Positions 1 to 13,982 of a DNA stretch of 64,000 nt are shown here, one piece after another; the stretch's first letter is position 1, and each line of letters starts with the position of its first letter. The stretch lies in contig NC_058502.1 in assembly GCF_020382885.2 (NCBI RefSeq), positions 6,767,501 through 6,831,500 of the forward strand, in the 5' to 3' direction. The notes beneath the pieces are model-generated. The model worked only from the letters and a program-made list of their open reading frames with translations. It searched no databases and was not told where the DNA came from. Source of the DNA: Scatophagus argus (Eukaryota; Chordata; Actinopteri; Scatophagidae). A program made the position numbers and the translations under genes.

Positions 1-3000
1 CTCTGACATATTGAGTGGTGTACATTAATCTTTTGTCCTGATGATTCAACTAGGAAATTTTCCCATTACATGGCTAGAAGTGAAAGAAAATTTTGTTTGT
101 GCTAATCAGAGCACTGAAACCTGGCATTACAAAAACAAACAAACAAACAAACAAAACCAAACATATCTGGAGACAGACCGACACTGATCCATTTTCAGTG
201 GTTAGGGTTTTTAACCAAAAATTAACTGCAAAAACATAAGTAGATATATGGAAAAATACATGAAGCTGGTGAGGTTTGATCTTCTTTTCCTTCCGGTATT
301 TTTATTAATGTAAAGAACTGAGTTGTTGTTTTAGAGTATTTAGAGAGAAGGGATGGAGATACAAAAAGAGTGGTGTGTGTGTGTGTGTGGTAAAGACAAA
401 GATTTTTGTCAAACAATAAAAATGTGTGAATGTATATATTTATTTTTTTTGCATGAACTGACCCTTTCTAAAAAAAAAAAAAAAAGATCAATTAAGCATA
501 CCAGCAGTACAAAAGATCACTGTGATCATGTTTGCAGGACTATAGTCCAGTGTCTCTCCCACTATTTAAGATACCACCACACCATGCTTGTTGATGTTTC
601 AACCAATCATTTTGCTCCCTTTTTTTTCCATTTTTTCTGTCTGTGAAGAGTTCAAGTTTGTTGTCACAGTCTTGAGTACAAAGACGTTCGATGAATATTA
701 CAATTACATAGGCACGGTCATTGTGTTGATTTTACACCTCTTGTCTAGCCAGGCCTTTGATGAGCCGTCAATAAATCCACCGGAAACAAGTGATGTTGTG
801 ACTCTTTTTTTCAAGTGGACGTTCAAGCATGAAGTTCAGCCCTGGGACAGCCTTGTGCCTCACTGGGCCAGTATTGTCAATTTCCTGTCTGTGTGAAGAC
901 ATACAACCAACATAACTTATTTTTTTAACAGCAAGGCCCTTTGAGAGGGTCTGGCGCTGAACCATATTTAACCTTTCTGTGTCAGACCACCCGCCAGTGG
1001 CTGGGCCTCTGGCAGCCCATTCACCACCTCAGTGGCACCGACAACTTAGCCGAATATGATATAGAGCTGGACTGCAGACAAACGACACAATTTACTCCCC
1101 ACAAACCCAAACATCTTTAGAAGATGTGTCGCGCACTGCCTCACAAAAGCTCTGTAGGCTACAATGCCACAGCAGCAGTATAAATTATCTTCAGTTTGAG
1201 GTGGTGGGTTTTATGTGGAGAACGTCCACGCTATGCTCTTCCCATGATGGAATAAAAGCACTTATTCCCATGTTATACAATACACAGGGGGTCTGGCTGT
1301 CTGGTCGAGCAGAGGGAGATCACTGATGTAGTCATTTTTGGTTTTGTTTGAAAAAGATCAATTGATCATAGAAACCTTAAAATGACATTTTAAAATGTTT
1401 TTATTCAAGTAAATCTTAATATTTACGAATGTTAGTAAGGATGCATGAACATTTTATATAATAATCAATACATTATGTCCAGAACACGAAAAGCTCTGTG
1501 GTGTTTAGTTGATTATTGGTTGCTGATGATTTTCATTATCAGTTTATTTTCATATTATGTCTTTAATTAACTGATTAACCAGGAGATCTGTAGATATTCA
1601 GGTTATTTCCACATAAGATAAATGAAATCTGCTGCCATATTTTTCTGACAGTTTTGAAAGACACCAACATCAAACTCATGCATTTACACTTCTGCAAATG
1701 TCATGATTGACAGCTAAACCCAGCTCACCACTGATCACTAGTGTGTAGGCTGTCTGATAGCAGCGCTCGTATACGTAATATTTTGGTTTCATTTTTGTAC
1801 ATTAGGAAGAAGTGAGAATATGTTAATTTTATCTCTGACAATAGTTCAGACTCGGAGATAATAAAACACCAGAGTCGATGCTGAAAAACTATATTGGCCT
1901 ACATTTGTAGTTTTTCTGTAATTGGCCCCCAGAGTCATTTCTATCTGAGTATAAAGAGCGAAAAAAGTCCAGACTGGGAGGACGCGAGGGTGGTCAGCTG
2001 GGTCAAACACAGGATTTTCCTGCAGGAATCCAAGGATTTGAGTTGAGTGTGTGACTAAACCTTAGTTGCTTCATTTTGGTTTTATGCTACGTTGCATAAC
2101 TTACATAAATATGTAACACAAGTGATGTAACGTATAACATGTATGTGTGTTATTTACATAAGTTTACACCCAAAGGCATGATTTTATTCCTCAGTTTTGG
2201 TGCACTTGTTTCACTTGTTGTTGACTTAAAGTCATAATGTGTCATAGTATGTGAATATCAACACCAGATTCATTAACTTCAGGGTTGCAGGTGACCAGGT
2301 GATGACAGAGGCGTAAGAAGAGCATCACAGTTTGAAGCTGCTGTGTTGGGAATGAGTATGTGTTAACGGAGCTTGACTTTGGTGAGTAAATGTAGTGTAA
2401 TTGTTGCATTGTCTCACAATGCTCTTAAGAAAATAAACACATTACTCTAATGTGTACTCTAATGAGTAATGCATTCCTGCACAGCACTGCACAAGGGGAA
2501 TAAACTATGTCAGTTTCTGCTTGTTAGTAGCATCAGTTCATTGTTGGTCGTGAGATTTGTTGACACTAAGAATAAATATACAACCAGACTTATCCTTTAA
2601 ATGTTTGCACAGAGAAAAGAGGTGTGTAATCCATGATCTCCGCCTCTTGTTGTAAAAGTGGTCGAATTTTCCAGTTAGACGTCAATTCATCAGTCAGTCT
2701 CCCCCTCTGTCTATTTTCACTCTCTTGCTCCTCCTTCATCGCGGTGTTGCCTTGTCATGACCTTTTCCGATTGACACTCTGCAGTCCCAGATGACCGGAG
2801 GACCGCAGGACAATCCCAGTAGGTTAATAATTACTCTGAGTCCACAGTGAAGGACGCCTGACCCCAAGCACGGCACAGCAAGGCATGGGCAGCCCACGGC
2901 ACCACTGATAAATGAGCAACAGCCACTGTGGCTTCTGTCGTTTGTGTGTTTTTTGAAAGGAGAGTGGGCAACATACCTTCAAAGTGTCCCCACTTTGGCA

Positions 3001-5662
3001 CAGTTGTGGGAGCACAAAGACTGTGGGAATCAGTGAGAATGTCTGTCTGAATGTCTGAAGAGAAGGAATTTAAAGATAATTTGCAGCCTCACATATTGTA
3101 GCTATCAGTGCGCCAGAGACGCAGATCAGACAAATTGTCTTTTTATTACAGCTGAAGAATATGTCTTGTAAAACAGGACAAATTTCCAAGAAACTGACCC
3201 TGGTAATGATTGATTCCTTGTTCCTTGATTGTTTCGAGTGTTATTTTTTATTTTGGTTTGTCTGTGCTTGTGTGTGTGTGTGTGTGTGTGTGTTTGACAG
3301 CGAGAATACAGCGAAGAGATCTGCAGAGAGCTGCATGGAGATGAAGTACAACAGAGAGAAGAGAGAAAGTCCAGCAGAGAGAAAATGACAGAGCGATGCA
3401 GAAGCAGCGAGGCAGAGGCCGTGGCTTTTCTCAGAGATGAACATTAATAATATGACGAGCCACAATAGAAGCACTGAGATCAGAGAGATCACCTCCATTG
3501 TCCCGCCATCTCCTACTGACACCGAGAGCCATGGTGAAGGAAGAATAAGAAGAATAGAGGAGCATAACCTGGCCACTCACCATGGCCCTCTTTTTAGATA
3601 CATAATGGCCTGTGGTCCTCTGCTATGCCTTTTAAGTGTGTGCTGTGTTAAAGACTTGATATGCAGAGATGCAGAGGTAAAATGTGAGTTACTGAGATTG
3701 AATGGGAAACATATTGTTACGCCAGAAGCTATTAGAAAAAAGTGTAAGACAGAAAAATCCAACATTAAGTGAGGCAAACAAACTGATCAACCTCTAAAAC
3801 ATTCCCAAAAGACACAATTTAGGAATCTAGAAAACTGCTGTAATGCATTTATGAAGATCAGAGAATAAAGTCTGGATTTTGAGCTCGATTGCATCTAAAA
3901 ATCTTACAAATTTTGGCTGTAGTTGTAATGTAAGCAGATATTGTGCTACAAGACATTTTTTGTCATATCTCAACAGTGTGTAAAATAATAGTAATAACAA
4001 TAATAATAACAACACTGTTCTTTATTATTTGTTCATTCACAAGCCTCCAGTTGAGGAGGAATTAATGATATTTTTTTACAGCTACACAGTAGCATGTCAA
4101 ACCATGTATTAAATATTTAAACACTGCTTAAAACACTAAATACGTTTAAAGTAAAGCGCCAGTTCATGTCAAAATTTCCCACTTAAATTGAAAATGCTTG
4201 ACCAGCAAGACATCTTTTCTGGTACTATTGAAATACTTTGCCTGACAGCAGCAATATTTGAAAACAAATTTTCTTGGAAAACGTAATGTAAGAGGGCCAC
4301 CATTAATGTTATTTCTTCTAGTTCCAGTTTGCTGTGTGTTGATTTACACTGAAAACATACTGAAACATTTCCACTGCACCGGCAGATGTTTTTCACATTA
4401 AAACAATGAGACTTGAAGAGCTTATCTCTTTCAGAAGCTGATATGATTTGCATGGCACGCAACTTGCAAAACAACTAAAACTGTCAAGTTACTGTATTGC
4501 AATAAATTGGACAATATTTCTGTCTGAAACTTGCAGTGGAAGTATAAAGTAACAACTAGGAAAGGAATACTCAAGCAAGTATCTAAAAACTGTAGTTAAC
4601 TATAGTTTTTGAGAAAATTTAACTCATCAGATAGTAAAATTGGTAGCAATTTTCTTTAAATGTCACCATAAGAAAGGCACATAACACCTGGTGTCACTAC
4701 AGATGGACACAGTTCAGCTAGCCTGTCCACCAGTGTCAGCACGTATTTAACTCTTGGGATGCTGAAGAGATCCGTTCAGTGCAGACAACCACTGAGGTCT
4801 CTGTGAGGCCCTGAGGTGCTGTGGAATATCACAAGTGAAAGGTGGACTGGTGTCAATAGAGCAGAGGTTCACTGACTGACCGGGGGAATCCCTATGGTCA
4901 TTAATCATAGGACTGGACAGACGCACTACTGTGAGGTGGACAGGTTTAGGTCAGCGGACTACAACATGTCCTTGACCTTATTTAGCTTTTACCTGCTTTT
5001 GTCTCCTGTTTTTGTGATTTTTATAAAATGCATCCCTGCTTCTGACTCTCAATTGTTGTATTTTCTTGCACATTTTACTGCGTCATCTTGGGCGTCACAA
5101 GTTGTGTGGACACATTTTGATTGATTGATTAAGTGCTAAAAGAAGACAGGTCTCTCTTCTGCTGATAGGACCCCGTATCACAGAGGGCACTGTCCCAATT
5201 TAGCCTTCCTGATGTTATTGGCGCCTAAATCAGTGTGAGCCCTAAAGCAATGTTGTTCTAAGATTGGGTCATGACCTCAAACTGGGTCACAGGAAGATTA
5301 ATATGGATTATTATGGGGCGGCTGATATCTGAAGTTACAACATAACAAAAAAGAGCCTCAAAAGTTCCTCTTCCATGACTAGTCTAGTCTGCATCTTGAC
5401 GCTTTCATGGTGTCTTCCCAGCCTTCAGGAGTGTTTATTCAAAGCCTGATGGACCTGAAGGCTCCCACACTTGAAGTTAAAGCTCAGCCTTCCATCTGAG
5501 CATAGCCACTTTGGCAAATAAAGAAGATGAATGTGCACAAATCTGAAAGCAAACAGCCGAGATTGTCAGCACCGCGGGAACACGATAGGGGCCAGTGAAT
5601 GATGATGTCGCTTAAACTCGCTGACAGATCACTTAGAGGGCTTGAGACGGCGGCTCTCAGAT

Positions 5663-5692
5663 TCTCCTCTCCTCTCCTCTCCTCTCCTCTCC
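5663..5692. repeat. (TCTCC)n pentanucleotide microsatellite
   Basis: Six uninterrupted TCTCC units lie directly before a regulatory-looking block. Confidence 0.9.
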
Positions 5693-5880
5693 AGGGATGC
5701 TGCTTTCATCCAGAGCCATTTTTCAGCCAATTTATTTCTTGATGTGGTCTAACCTGGGGCATCTCCCGCTGGGGAGGCTTTATGTGGTGATTAATGACGG
5801 GTATTTAGCCCAGGTACCTGAGGGAGCTAGAGCCCATCTGCACAACACTGACAGGTACAACACCGCACTCCAGGACCAGA
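5690..5880. promoter_or_regulatory. Candidate conserved non-coding element
   Basis: This is a mixed-composition, non-repetitive stretch with homeodomain-like ATTA cores (GTGATTAATGACGGG near 5786-5800) in a gene desert flanking a developmental bHLH gene. It codes for nothing recognisable. The call rests on texture and context only, with no alignment. Confidence 0.25.
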
Positions 5881-7119
5881 CAGGACAGGCCAGGCCTGCA
5901 GCAGACTGAAGTGTGGCAGACAGGTGTGATGGGTGTCATTGTGCCATCGCCAACCACAGTTACATGTAGTTTACCACTGTTTTCAAGTGGTTTCTGCCCT
6001 ATTTAACCAACTAGAATGTAAAATTCCAGATATCTGTTTTCACTCCCGTCCCCCTCCATCTCTGTGTATGTTACGTGTTTCAGATAAATTCCCCTGCATA
6101 CTTCCACAGTATCACATCAAAGAGCAAGAGGACCCGCTGGCTGTGGCCAGATGATTTAGACATCTATTATACGCTTGAACGCCTTGTCTTCTTCACTCCA
6201 TCATAGACCATCCCTCAGCAGAACAGGCCCAGATGCCAGGAGGACCCTAATGAGATTAGGCTGCGGACAGGTTGGTGGCCAGTAGCTGTCACAACTACTC
6301 TGTCTGTGTGTGGAGAGATTAATGTGTGTGTGTGTGTGTGCATGACGGCATACTTGTGTGAGCTTGCATCAGCGTATGTATGCGAAACACAAGTCTACGT
6401 GAGTGAGTGTTGATGGTGATTAATGAGCGAGGTAATCCATAGTCTCGTTCTGTCAGTGATAGACACATCGGCAGACCCCCAGAGCCCGATGAACAGACTG
6501 TACAGCTCCATCACACACCCGCACACACACACAGACGCGCACACACACACACACACAAACGTAGGTAACGCAAATAAAAAGTGTAAACTCTGTCAGTGTT
6601 GTCTACATTGTGACAGACACTTGGTTGTATTCCAATTTGTTAATGGATCAGAAAGATGTAATTATGCTCTTGTAATTGATGATTCTTCCAGAGCAGTCAG
6701 TTGGTTTTACTTTTCTTCTAAATCATTAATTGTCTTTAACCCCTGCATGCAGCTTTGTGGACATACACCTCAGCACTAGGAGCTAAGACCATGGTAATTC
6801 AATGCTAACGATAGGCTGTTCATAAACCCAGCAGTCTGAGTGCACAATGCTCGAAACCCCGTGGGCCCAGACTCCTTTGAAGCCCACTGAGATCAAAAAG
6901 CAATGCACCATGGAGCACAGACTAGGTGAGGAGCATGGGCAGAACAAGAGACGAATGGCTAGAAGCAAGGAGGGAGGGTCGGAGGACAATGCCTGCAGGA
7001 CAGGGCTGCTGACTTCCGAAGATAAAATCATATTTTGAGGGCAGGCGTCCAAAACTCCCCGTCTGCCTCCGTCTCCCCTCCTGCCTTCCCTCCTTTCTTC
7101 TCTGAATATGGACAATGAC

Positions 7120-7240
7120 TGTTTGCGTTTACAGAACCATAAATCAGAGGTGCCCATTGCCACAGAGCAGCTGGCACGTTTGCCAATAATTATAATTATT
7201 AATCATGCCGATTTCACGGTCTTCAGCGGGACGGCAGGAG
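7120..7240. promoter_or_regulatory. Candidate conserved non-coding element with TAAT palindrome
   Basis: The block contains a 16-bp perfect palindrome, AATAATTATAATTATT, at 7185-7200, followed at once by ATTAATCATG. This arrangement suits paired homeodomain sites. The surrounding sequence is non-repetitive. Function is inferred, not shown. Confidence 0.25.
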
Positions 7241-9349
7241 ACTGCACAGGACAGGGTGCGGCTGGCGCCTCCGGGCTCGCAAAGCAGGCTGGGAAGGGAA
7301 GGGTGGCCTGCAGAAGAGTGGGGGAGGAGGACTGTGCAATTGTAGGATTGCAGATAGAGAACCAGCAAACAGCAGGAACAAAAAGTTAAGTTGGAAGAAA
7401 CTCAACTCAAGCTATGTTTTACTTGATTTACTCAGTATACACAAACTATTTTGGAATAGACAGTCGTCCCAACGGGAACAAGAGAAACAGACGTTTCAGT
7501 AAATCTGCCAAAAAGGGAGAAAGCCCTCTAGTGGCCATATTCAACAAAGTCCATGTAGGGAGGAGGTTGAGTTGGGTGGATGAGTAAACAAAAGTTAAAC
7601 ATGGTAGATCGCTTTTTGTTTCCAGTTTAGAGTTACTATTTCTTTTTCCATCACTCCCTGACTGTACTTCTGGTTCTTACTCTAACCATGATGACTAAAG
7701 TACCTTAGTACAGAATTTGAACCCAAACCATAAGTTTAACCAAGTGGTGTCATTAAAGCACGTTAAACTCATTTTTAAACAGAAAGTGCTTTTTGTGTCA
7801 CTCTAAAGGGCAGTAACAAACAAACTTTATTTTTTGTTTAATTAAGGCTTGTTTTACAAACTACTTTGTGCCATCTTTCACTCCCACGTCTCTCACTGTC
7901 TTCCTATTTTCTTCTTGGTGCAGGAACATGAGGCGTCAGGTGATCACGAACATCGAGCCCCTGGAGGACTCGTGTTTAACTACTCGCCTTCATTCCAACA
8001 GCTGTTGCCTGTTTCCTCCTCCTACTCAGGCCCTCTGCTAACCAGCTGCCCTGCAGAACCTGGTAAAGCGTTGTGAGGAACGGCCAGCTTGTGTCATCTG
8101 ACTTTCACTTCTTCAATCCTGTAAATACGAGGACGACTGCATAATTAGATGGTTAACAGGTGGAATATGATGTTTTCCTTGTTAAAACGTGTGCGTCCTA
8201 AAATTCTATCAGAAACATGTTCATGCGGATGTGGAGGAACATATGGCCTCCAGTGTGCTTTCGTCCATGTCTGTTGTTGTACTGTACGTATTCATGAGTG
8301 TTCTTACATGTACTGTAAATATCGCACACTGGACAGATGGGTGTTGCATCAGTGTGATCACCAGAGACCTGGACCCTGTTTTCTTGATCGGCAGTACAAA
8401 CCTCAGCAAATACCGTGAGACCTGCAGAGTCCAGCCCTGGTGTAAGGTCAACACATGTCTGTGCTGGCACAAGCACACACTGAGCAGATGTGTTATTCAA
8501 ATCTGTAGCTATCAGGTGGTGCAAAGGAGGGAAAATTACACGAGAACGCATTTATTAAATCCTAAAAGGTGAACTGAAATTTAAATTCTCCTCCTCCTTT
8601 AACCTAAAACGATTTAATGCAGCTATTGTGCATATTCGGTGCACTTATCACAAGAAGGTGAAACTCAGCTCAGCTCGGTCGTCGACAGTTCAGTCAGAGT
8701 TATACTAGCAGCAGCTCCTGTAGCTTCGAGCAGAGACGAGGAGCCACAACAAGGTTTATAAGCCATGATATGTAGTCAGCGGCCTACTCTTGCAAACAGG
8801 CTTTGAGTTCTTGTGACGATAGTTGTCGCTTCATAGCATTAACATTATTTCACTCAGAAAGTAGATGCCATCAGGCTAGGCTAACTAGCATCCCCTCCGA
8901 AAATGGAAGTTAGTTAGCTTTAAAAATGGTGTGGTTACGATTCCAGTGTTGACCTTGCGATTCCAAAAATTCACTGCATCCCGGGGGCACAATAATGTCA
9001 TACTCTAATTTTTTGAAAACAAACGCTGACGATATATATGCTGACAGGTTGGGTTTTACACTGGCAGTACTTAATCCATCTCTTTCCTTCTCTGTGTCTC
9101 CACAGGAGGTGGGAAAATTGACAGCAGGTTTGATGGATGACCTCCAGTCAACTCTCCCTCTCCATCTCTCTTCACTGCTCCATCCTTCCTTCTCCTCCTC
9201 TCTCCGTCCCTCTCCTCTGGCTCTCCTTATCCTCCCCATGCATAACACAGTGTCCCCTGGGCAGGCCCGGACAGGGGGCCGGTCTCGGAGGCCAGACCCG
9301 GAAACAAAGCACTCTCTGCCATTCGAATGCCCTCCCCCCGGGGCCCCCT

Positions 9350-9410
9350 GTCCTCCAGGGAGAGTGCTCTCCGCTGGGCCGGGGCTGTTAATAAGCTGCT
9401 AATGAGGAAA
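9350..9410. promoter_or_regulatory. Candidate regulatory motif, copy A
   Basis: The core GGGGCTGTTAATAAGCTGCT near 9381-9400 is echoed about 1.5 kb away at 10865-10890. Two related TTAATA-centred cores embedded in GC-rich sequence suggest a duplicated binding module. This is inference from sequence similarity only. Confidence 0.25.
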
Positions 9411-10834
9411 CAGACCTCTATTCTCTGCTAACATCAAGACAGATGGACGCACACGACATGTTTGTTTTAAACTTCCTACTGATATGATGGATTAGTTGGA
9501 AGAAAGGCTCTGGTTGGTCCTAGATTTGAAGACGCCGGGGGGATTGGCATTGATTTTTTAAAATCATATTAAAGGTACTATTATCAACAATTACAATGTG
9601 TTTAATTTCAAGATATTAAAAAAGCAATATCATTCTGGGGTTGGCAGCTGCCAAGAGGTTTTTCTGATTTTTTTTTTTTTTTTTGCTACTTCTTTCTTTT
9701 CCTTCTTTATGGCAACAATTAGAAACTGATATTCTTCTTAGAGAAGAGACAGAATTTTTGTTTGCAACTTTTGCACATTTTGGTTCCCTAAAATGTTTCA
9801 AAAAGGTTATTCTTAAATCTATTTATTGTGAAATTACATGTGAGAGTTACAGGCCGGTTTGAAGTACTCAAATGACTTGAACAGTAAGCATTTTTGTTAT
9901 CACAGGTTAGATATGAATAAAAGTAATTTGCTTTGCTGAAGTGAGCACTGTTTAGCTGCTTTCAGTAATATCACATGTTCTTTATCAGTAGAGTTGTAGG
10001 TGTTCATACTTAAGCTCTGAATTTCATCTTTGAGCCCTCATACATGCGAGGCGTTCATGAGCTGCTTAGAAAAAAATGAAAGTTTGAAGGGGATTATATG
10101 ATACGATCAAAACCTCCAGAGCAGCTATTAAATGGACCTTGAAATGAGGTCAAGAACTAAGTTTGAAATTATGAAATAATTTAATTGTTTTAAACTCAAA
10201 CAATGTCATTAGAACATTAATTTGCACGGTAAACAGAAGCTTGGAAGTTCATGAGGAGTGAAAAGTGACATTTTAAAAATTTTATCCCGTGGTGACAAGT
10301 TTAAAACAGCAGCTGCAGTGAGACTTTTTACGTGTGATTTTTGAAAGTATCAAAAGATCTAATTTGGTCCAGTTTGGTCCAAGATTAATGGTTTGGTTCA
10401 ATTTGCCATTTCCACAAAGCATATGGTGAATCACTGCATATTTTAGAAACCCATCGGCACCACAGTTTGCTTCCACGCGTGTATTTGCCCTCACCACTTT
10501 CTCTTCACCTCTGTAGCCTCCTTTTTCTCAGCTTGTTGGAGGAAGCAGCATGCTGTAAACTCTGCAGGCCAGATGTGATTCAAAGAGACGACTGATAGCA
10601 TTAAAGACGCCGACAGGACATGGAAGTGTGCCTTTTCAAACTCTGCATTGTCCACTTAGATCCACCAGTGCAACGGGAGGACTGACAGGAGGTCCGCAGT
10701 CAAGTGCCACACTCGCATTGAAATCCCATCCTCTCTGTCTCGACAGGAGGCCCATGCAGTGCTGTCTGTGCCAGGCAGGCAGCCTGGCTGTGTCAAGCGG
10801 TGGGAGGCATAACAGACAGGTATTGATATGGATT

Positions 10835-10905
10835 TCTCTCCAGTAGGCCCCAGCAGAGAGCCCGGGGACTGTTAATAGGCCTCTAACGGGATGACCAGCC
10901 CATGG
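10835..10905. promoter_or_regulatory. Candidate regulatory motif, copy B
   Basis: The core GGGGACTGTTAATAGGCCTC resembles copy A near 9381-9400: the same GGGG-CTGTTAATA-GC-CTAA order with a few substitutions. The flanks are not obviously related, so this is either a duplicated motif or chance. Confidence 0.25.
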
Positions 10906-12715
10906 ACGGCCCCCACTGACCCCCCAGCACTTGTGGAGAAGGGAAAATGATAACAGATGGAGGTGGTGGTGGTTTTGGGGGGGGACTCTTCCTGTTTGAT
11001 GGACAGACAGAGAAAGTTGGAGAGAGTGGGGTAGGGGGGAATGACAGCTCTGGTACAGTACTTTATTTTCTGTAACTCTTCCTCTTCCTTGTTTTTGTAC
11101 CACCTTTTAGTTTGAATACTTGTTTGGGAAATAGTTCAATGATGGAAAGCTGTTTGTCATATTTACTTACCAGTCATCTGCTAGCGTTTTCATTTCTTTC
11201 TCTTTAGACTCCTCTTAGTTTTTTAAAGTTTCACATTCAGGTTTTGAGGTAGATCTAACCCAAGTTAAAGAGGAACTCCACTTATGTGACACATCAAAGT
11301 GTGTTCACACCTATGTGAAAATGTTCTATAAAGCTTTTGTGTTCAAATTCTGATATGCTGAAAACTACGAGTTTGAAAATAAAACCCTGCTCCTCATCTA
11401 GGCAAAACAGCTCAGAGCTACATTAGCTGCTGTTAGCATGACACACCTGAAACTCTAACAAACCCGTAGGAGTTAAAGTTGCATTGTGGGTGTTGTGGGC
11501 GACGCATCAAGTTTTGATAATATGTGTGGAACAAGAAAAAAAGAAGATATTTCTGGTTCTTTGCATCGAGTACTCTTACAGCCAAAATCTGACTCTGAAT
11601 ACTGTAACAAACGCTGTTTCCTCCTCTGTTTTCTCTTCAGTTCTGTCTTTACTAAAACACATCATTAAGGCCTTTTTGCTCACCAAGTATGAGCTGAAGC
11701 TTATGTACTGCATGAAAAAAAAAAACCTGCGATAAAGTGTTGTGCACTGCTACTCGACTGCAACAGGGTTGTGGATAGCCTGGCCATCCTCCCTGGTGGT
11801 AGTTAGTGTCATGGTTACCAGCTGCTAGATTCCAGTGCAGGATCCAGTGGCTATTAGCACAGCATCTGCTGCTGCTGACATTTTCAATATAGCAAATCAG
11901 AGCACTGCTGCTTTTATGACAATATGTGTTAGGGAGAAAGATTGTTGCACCAAGCTACTTTAAAGACTGTGGTGTGTGTTTTATCATCATACTGACTGTG
12001 TTTGAAATTAATGTTCTTTGAAACTTGATGCCAAATGAAAACCTGAAAACAACACACCACTGAATCACAAATTTAATTCTCACCATAAGAAAATGGAGGA
12101 TACTCGTGGGCCAAGCTGTGCTGATCAGATAACCACAACACTTCAGTGTCTGAGAAGCAGTGTGTGGAAGTACTACAGTAAAATAGTACCTTTTTTGGGT
12201 TCTACACCGTAGATGACAAAACAACCAACAAATACAAGGATGTTCACCAAGTGGTTCTGCAGCATTACAGTTTTCTCAGAGTGCCAAACTGGCAACCTCG
12301 CTGTTATGAGGAGACAAACAGGTTTCTAGGACTGCAGAGCTGATGAGGTTCATAACAGTTTCACCAGGAGATGTCAGGAAACCTTAACTAATGAACTGAG
12401 TTCAAACACCATGCCAAGGTTACTGCAAGGAAACTGATCACCACAAACCCAACCAGAGACAGCACTGTAATAACAACAAATCTGAGGCCTCAGCTGTTCA
12501 ACTGAAGCTCCAGAAAGTGAGTGGAGCAATGTCAACTGCTGGCTTTTGAACCTCATGCATCCTCAGGAACCTCAACAGAAGCTCAAAGAAAGGCCACCAC
12601 TAATAGGATAGCAATTTATGTGTGAGTACATGAAACCCATTGACATGGTTTCAGTAGAATCTATTGACAGAAAACCAGACGGGCAAATACTGTATAGAAA
12701 ACTTTACTGGGTAAG

Positions 12716-12742
12716 ACACACACACACACACACACACACACA
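12716..12742. repeat. (CA)n microsatellite
   Basis: Uninterrupted CA dinucleotide run of about 27 bases. Confidence 0.95.
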
Positions 12743-13800
12743 AAGAAAAACTCTAAAACAGAAAAAGCTGCTTCTGACTGAGTGAAAATAAAATAAGAAA
12801 ACACAGAAATGAAATTACAATCAACCCTAAAACATATTATTATGTCATTTTTATCCTCATCATTATTGTTTATTTGGGAAAATCCTCATTTTTGTTTGGG
12901 AAGATGTGAACAAAACAGCAGAAAACTACTAACCTGGCATTGACAGACCAATTCGGAGATGGACATAATCATAATCAGATAGCAATATGACCACTCACAG
13001 CAACACTGAATTGTACGAAAAGCAGCGCCAGTCAGGGCCAGCTGCATCGTTTGCATTGCCATTGTTAAAATGCCGTCAACTCAACGCTATGACAAGATGA
13101 CATCCGCCATGGATACATCAGGACAAAAATCACCAGTTAACACAGTGACAGTCACTCAGGTGAAATAAGGGAAAAGTGACTTACTGCTAAAGGCAGCCCT
13201 TTTACTCATGCTCAAACCCCATTGGCTCACAGAACATCCTATCAAACCATAGGCTGTATAATAAGTCAAAGCATCAAACCTGCCCCACGTTAGACAGAAG
13301 GCTGTGATTGGCCCGTCCCAAATCAGGAGGGAGGGAAATCTGTCTGAGCGAGAGAGAAACCATCTGCCAGAGCAAATGAAACATGACCTTGCAGATTCAT
13401 GTGCTTCCAAGGCAAGAAAACTACATTTTGTTTTCCACAAAAACATGCTAGCTTGTCATTACTTTAATCATCACAAAGTAGATTTGTAAATGTGTTGATG
13501 TTTTCCCTTGTTTTGGTTTGGTTCGTTTTATTTTACAGAACGTTGCTGTGATGTGCAATAAAAATCTAGTTATTCTTTGAAATATGCAGTAGTCAAGCAT
13601 GAAATTACTCTGTGGTAGCAGAAGTGTCTCTTTCTCTCTCTCTCTCTCTACCTTTCTCATGCACACACACACACACACCATTAGACATTTTAAATAATTT
13701 ATCTGACACAGAAGATTCAAACATTACAGATGTTCAACCAGGTTTAATGACATGAATGAATTTGAAGATCGTTTCCACCACACCACACCACTACCTACTG

Positions 13801-13803
<3 letters not shown>

Positions 13804-13835
<32 letters not shown>
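13804..13835. repeat. (CA)n microsatellite
   Basis: Uninterrupted CA dinucleotide run of about 32 bases. Confidence 0.95.
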
Positions 13836-13836
<1 letters not shown>

Positions 13837-13982
13837 CCCCCGGCCTATCACTGTGTCCTGTCTGATTGGGTGAGGTCTTGAGGGAGTCATTAAGTACAAA
13901 GCGTTAACATCTGCCAGACATTACTGAGCCAGAGCGGTTTTGATTTGTCCATATGATGACTCTGGCCCATACAGACGTTGTT

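Larger units (their letters stand above)
1..8999. other. Intergenic desert, left part
   Basis: I find no convincing exon here. Open frames are short, lack family motifs and often run through microsatellites. The stretch holds an (AAAC)n run near 130-155, (GT)n near 3271-3293, 6319-6340 and 6535-6556, a TCTCC array at 5663-5692, and two blocks that look like conserved regulatory sequence (5690-5880 and 7120-7240, listed separately). A spliced non-coding RNA cannot be excluded by eye. Confidence 0.6.

Noticed and set aside
3437..3772. 111-aa open frame on the plus strand
   Set aside because: No family motif, no splice or promoter support, and an overlapping opposite frame of the same length. 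It looks like a chance frame.
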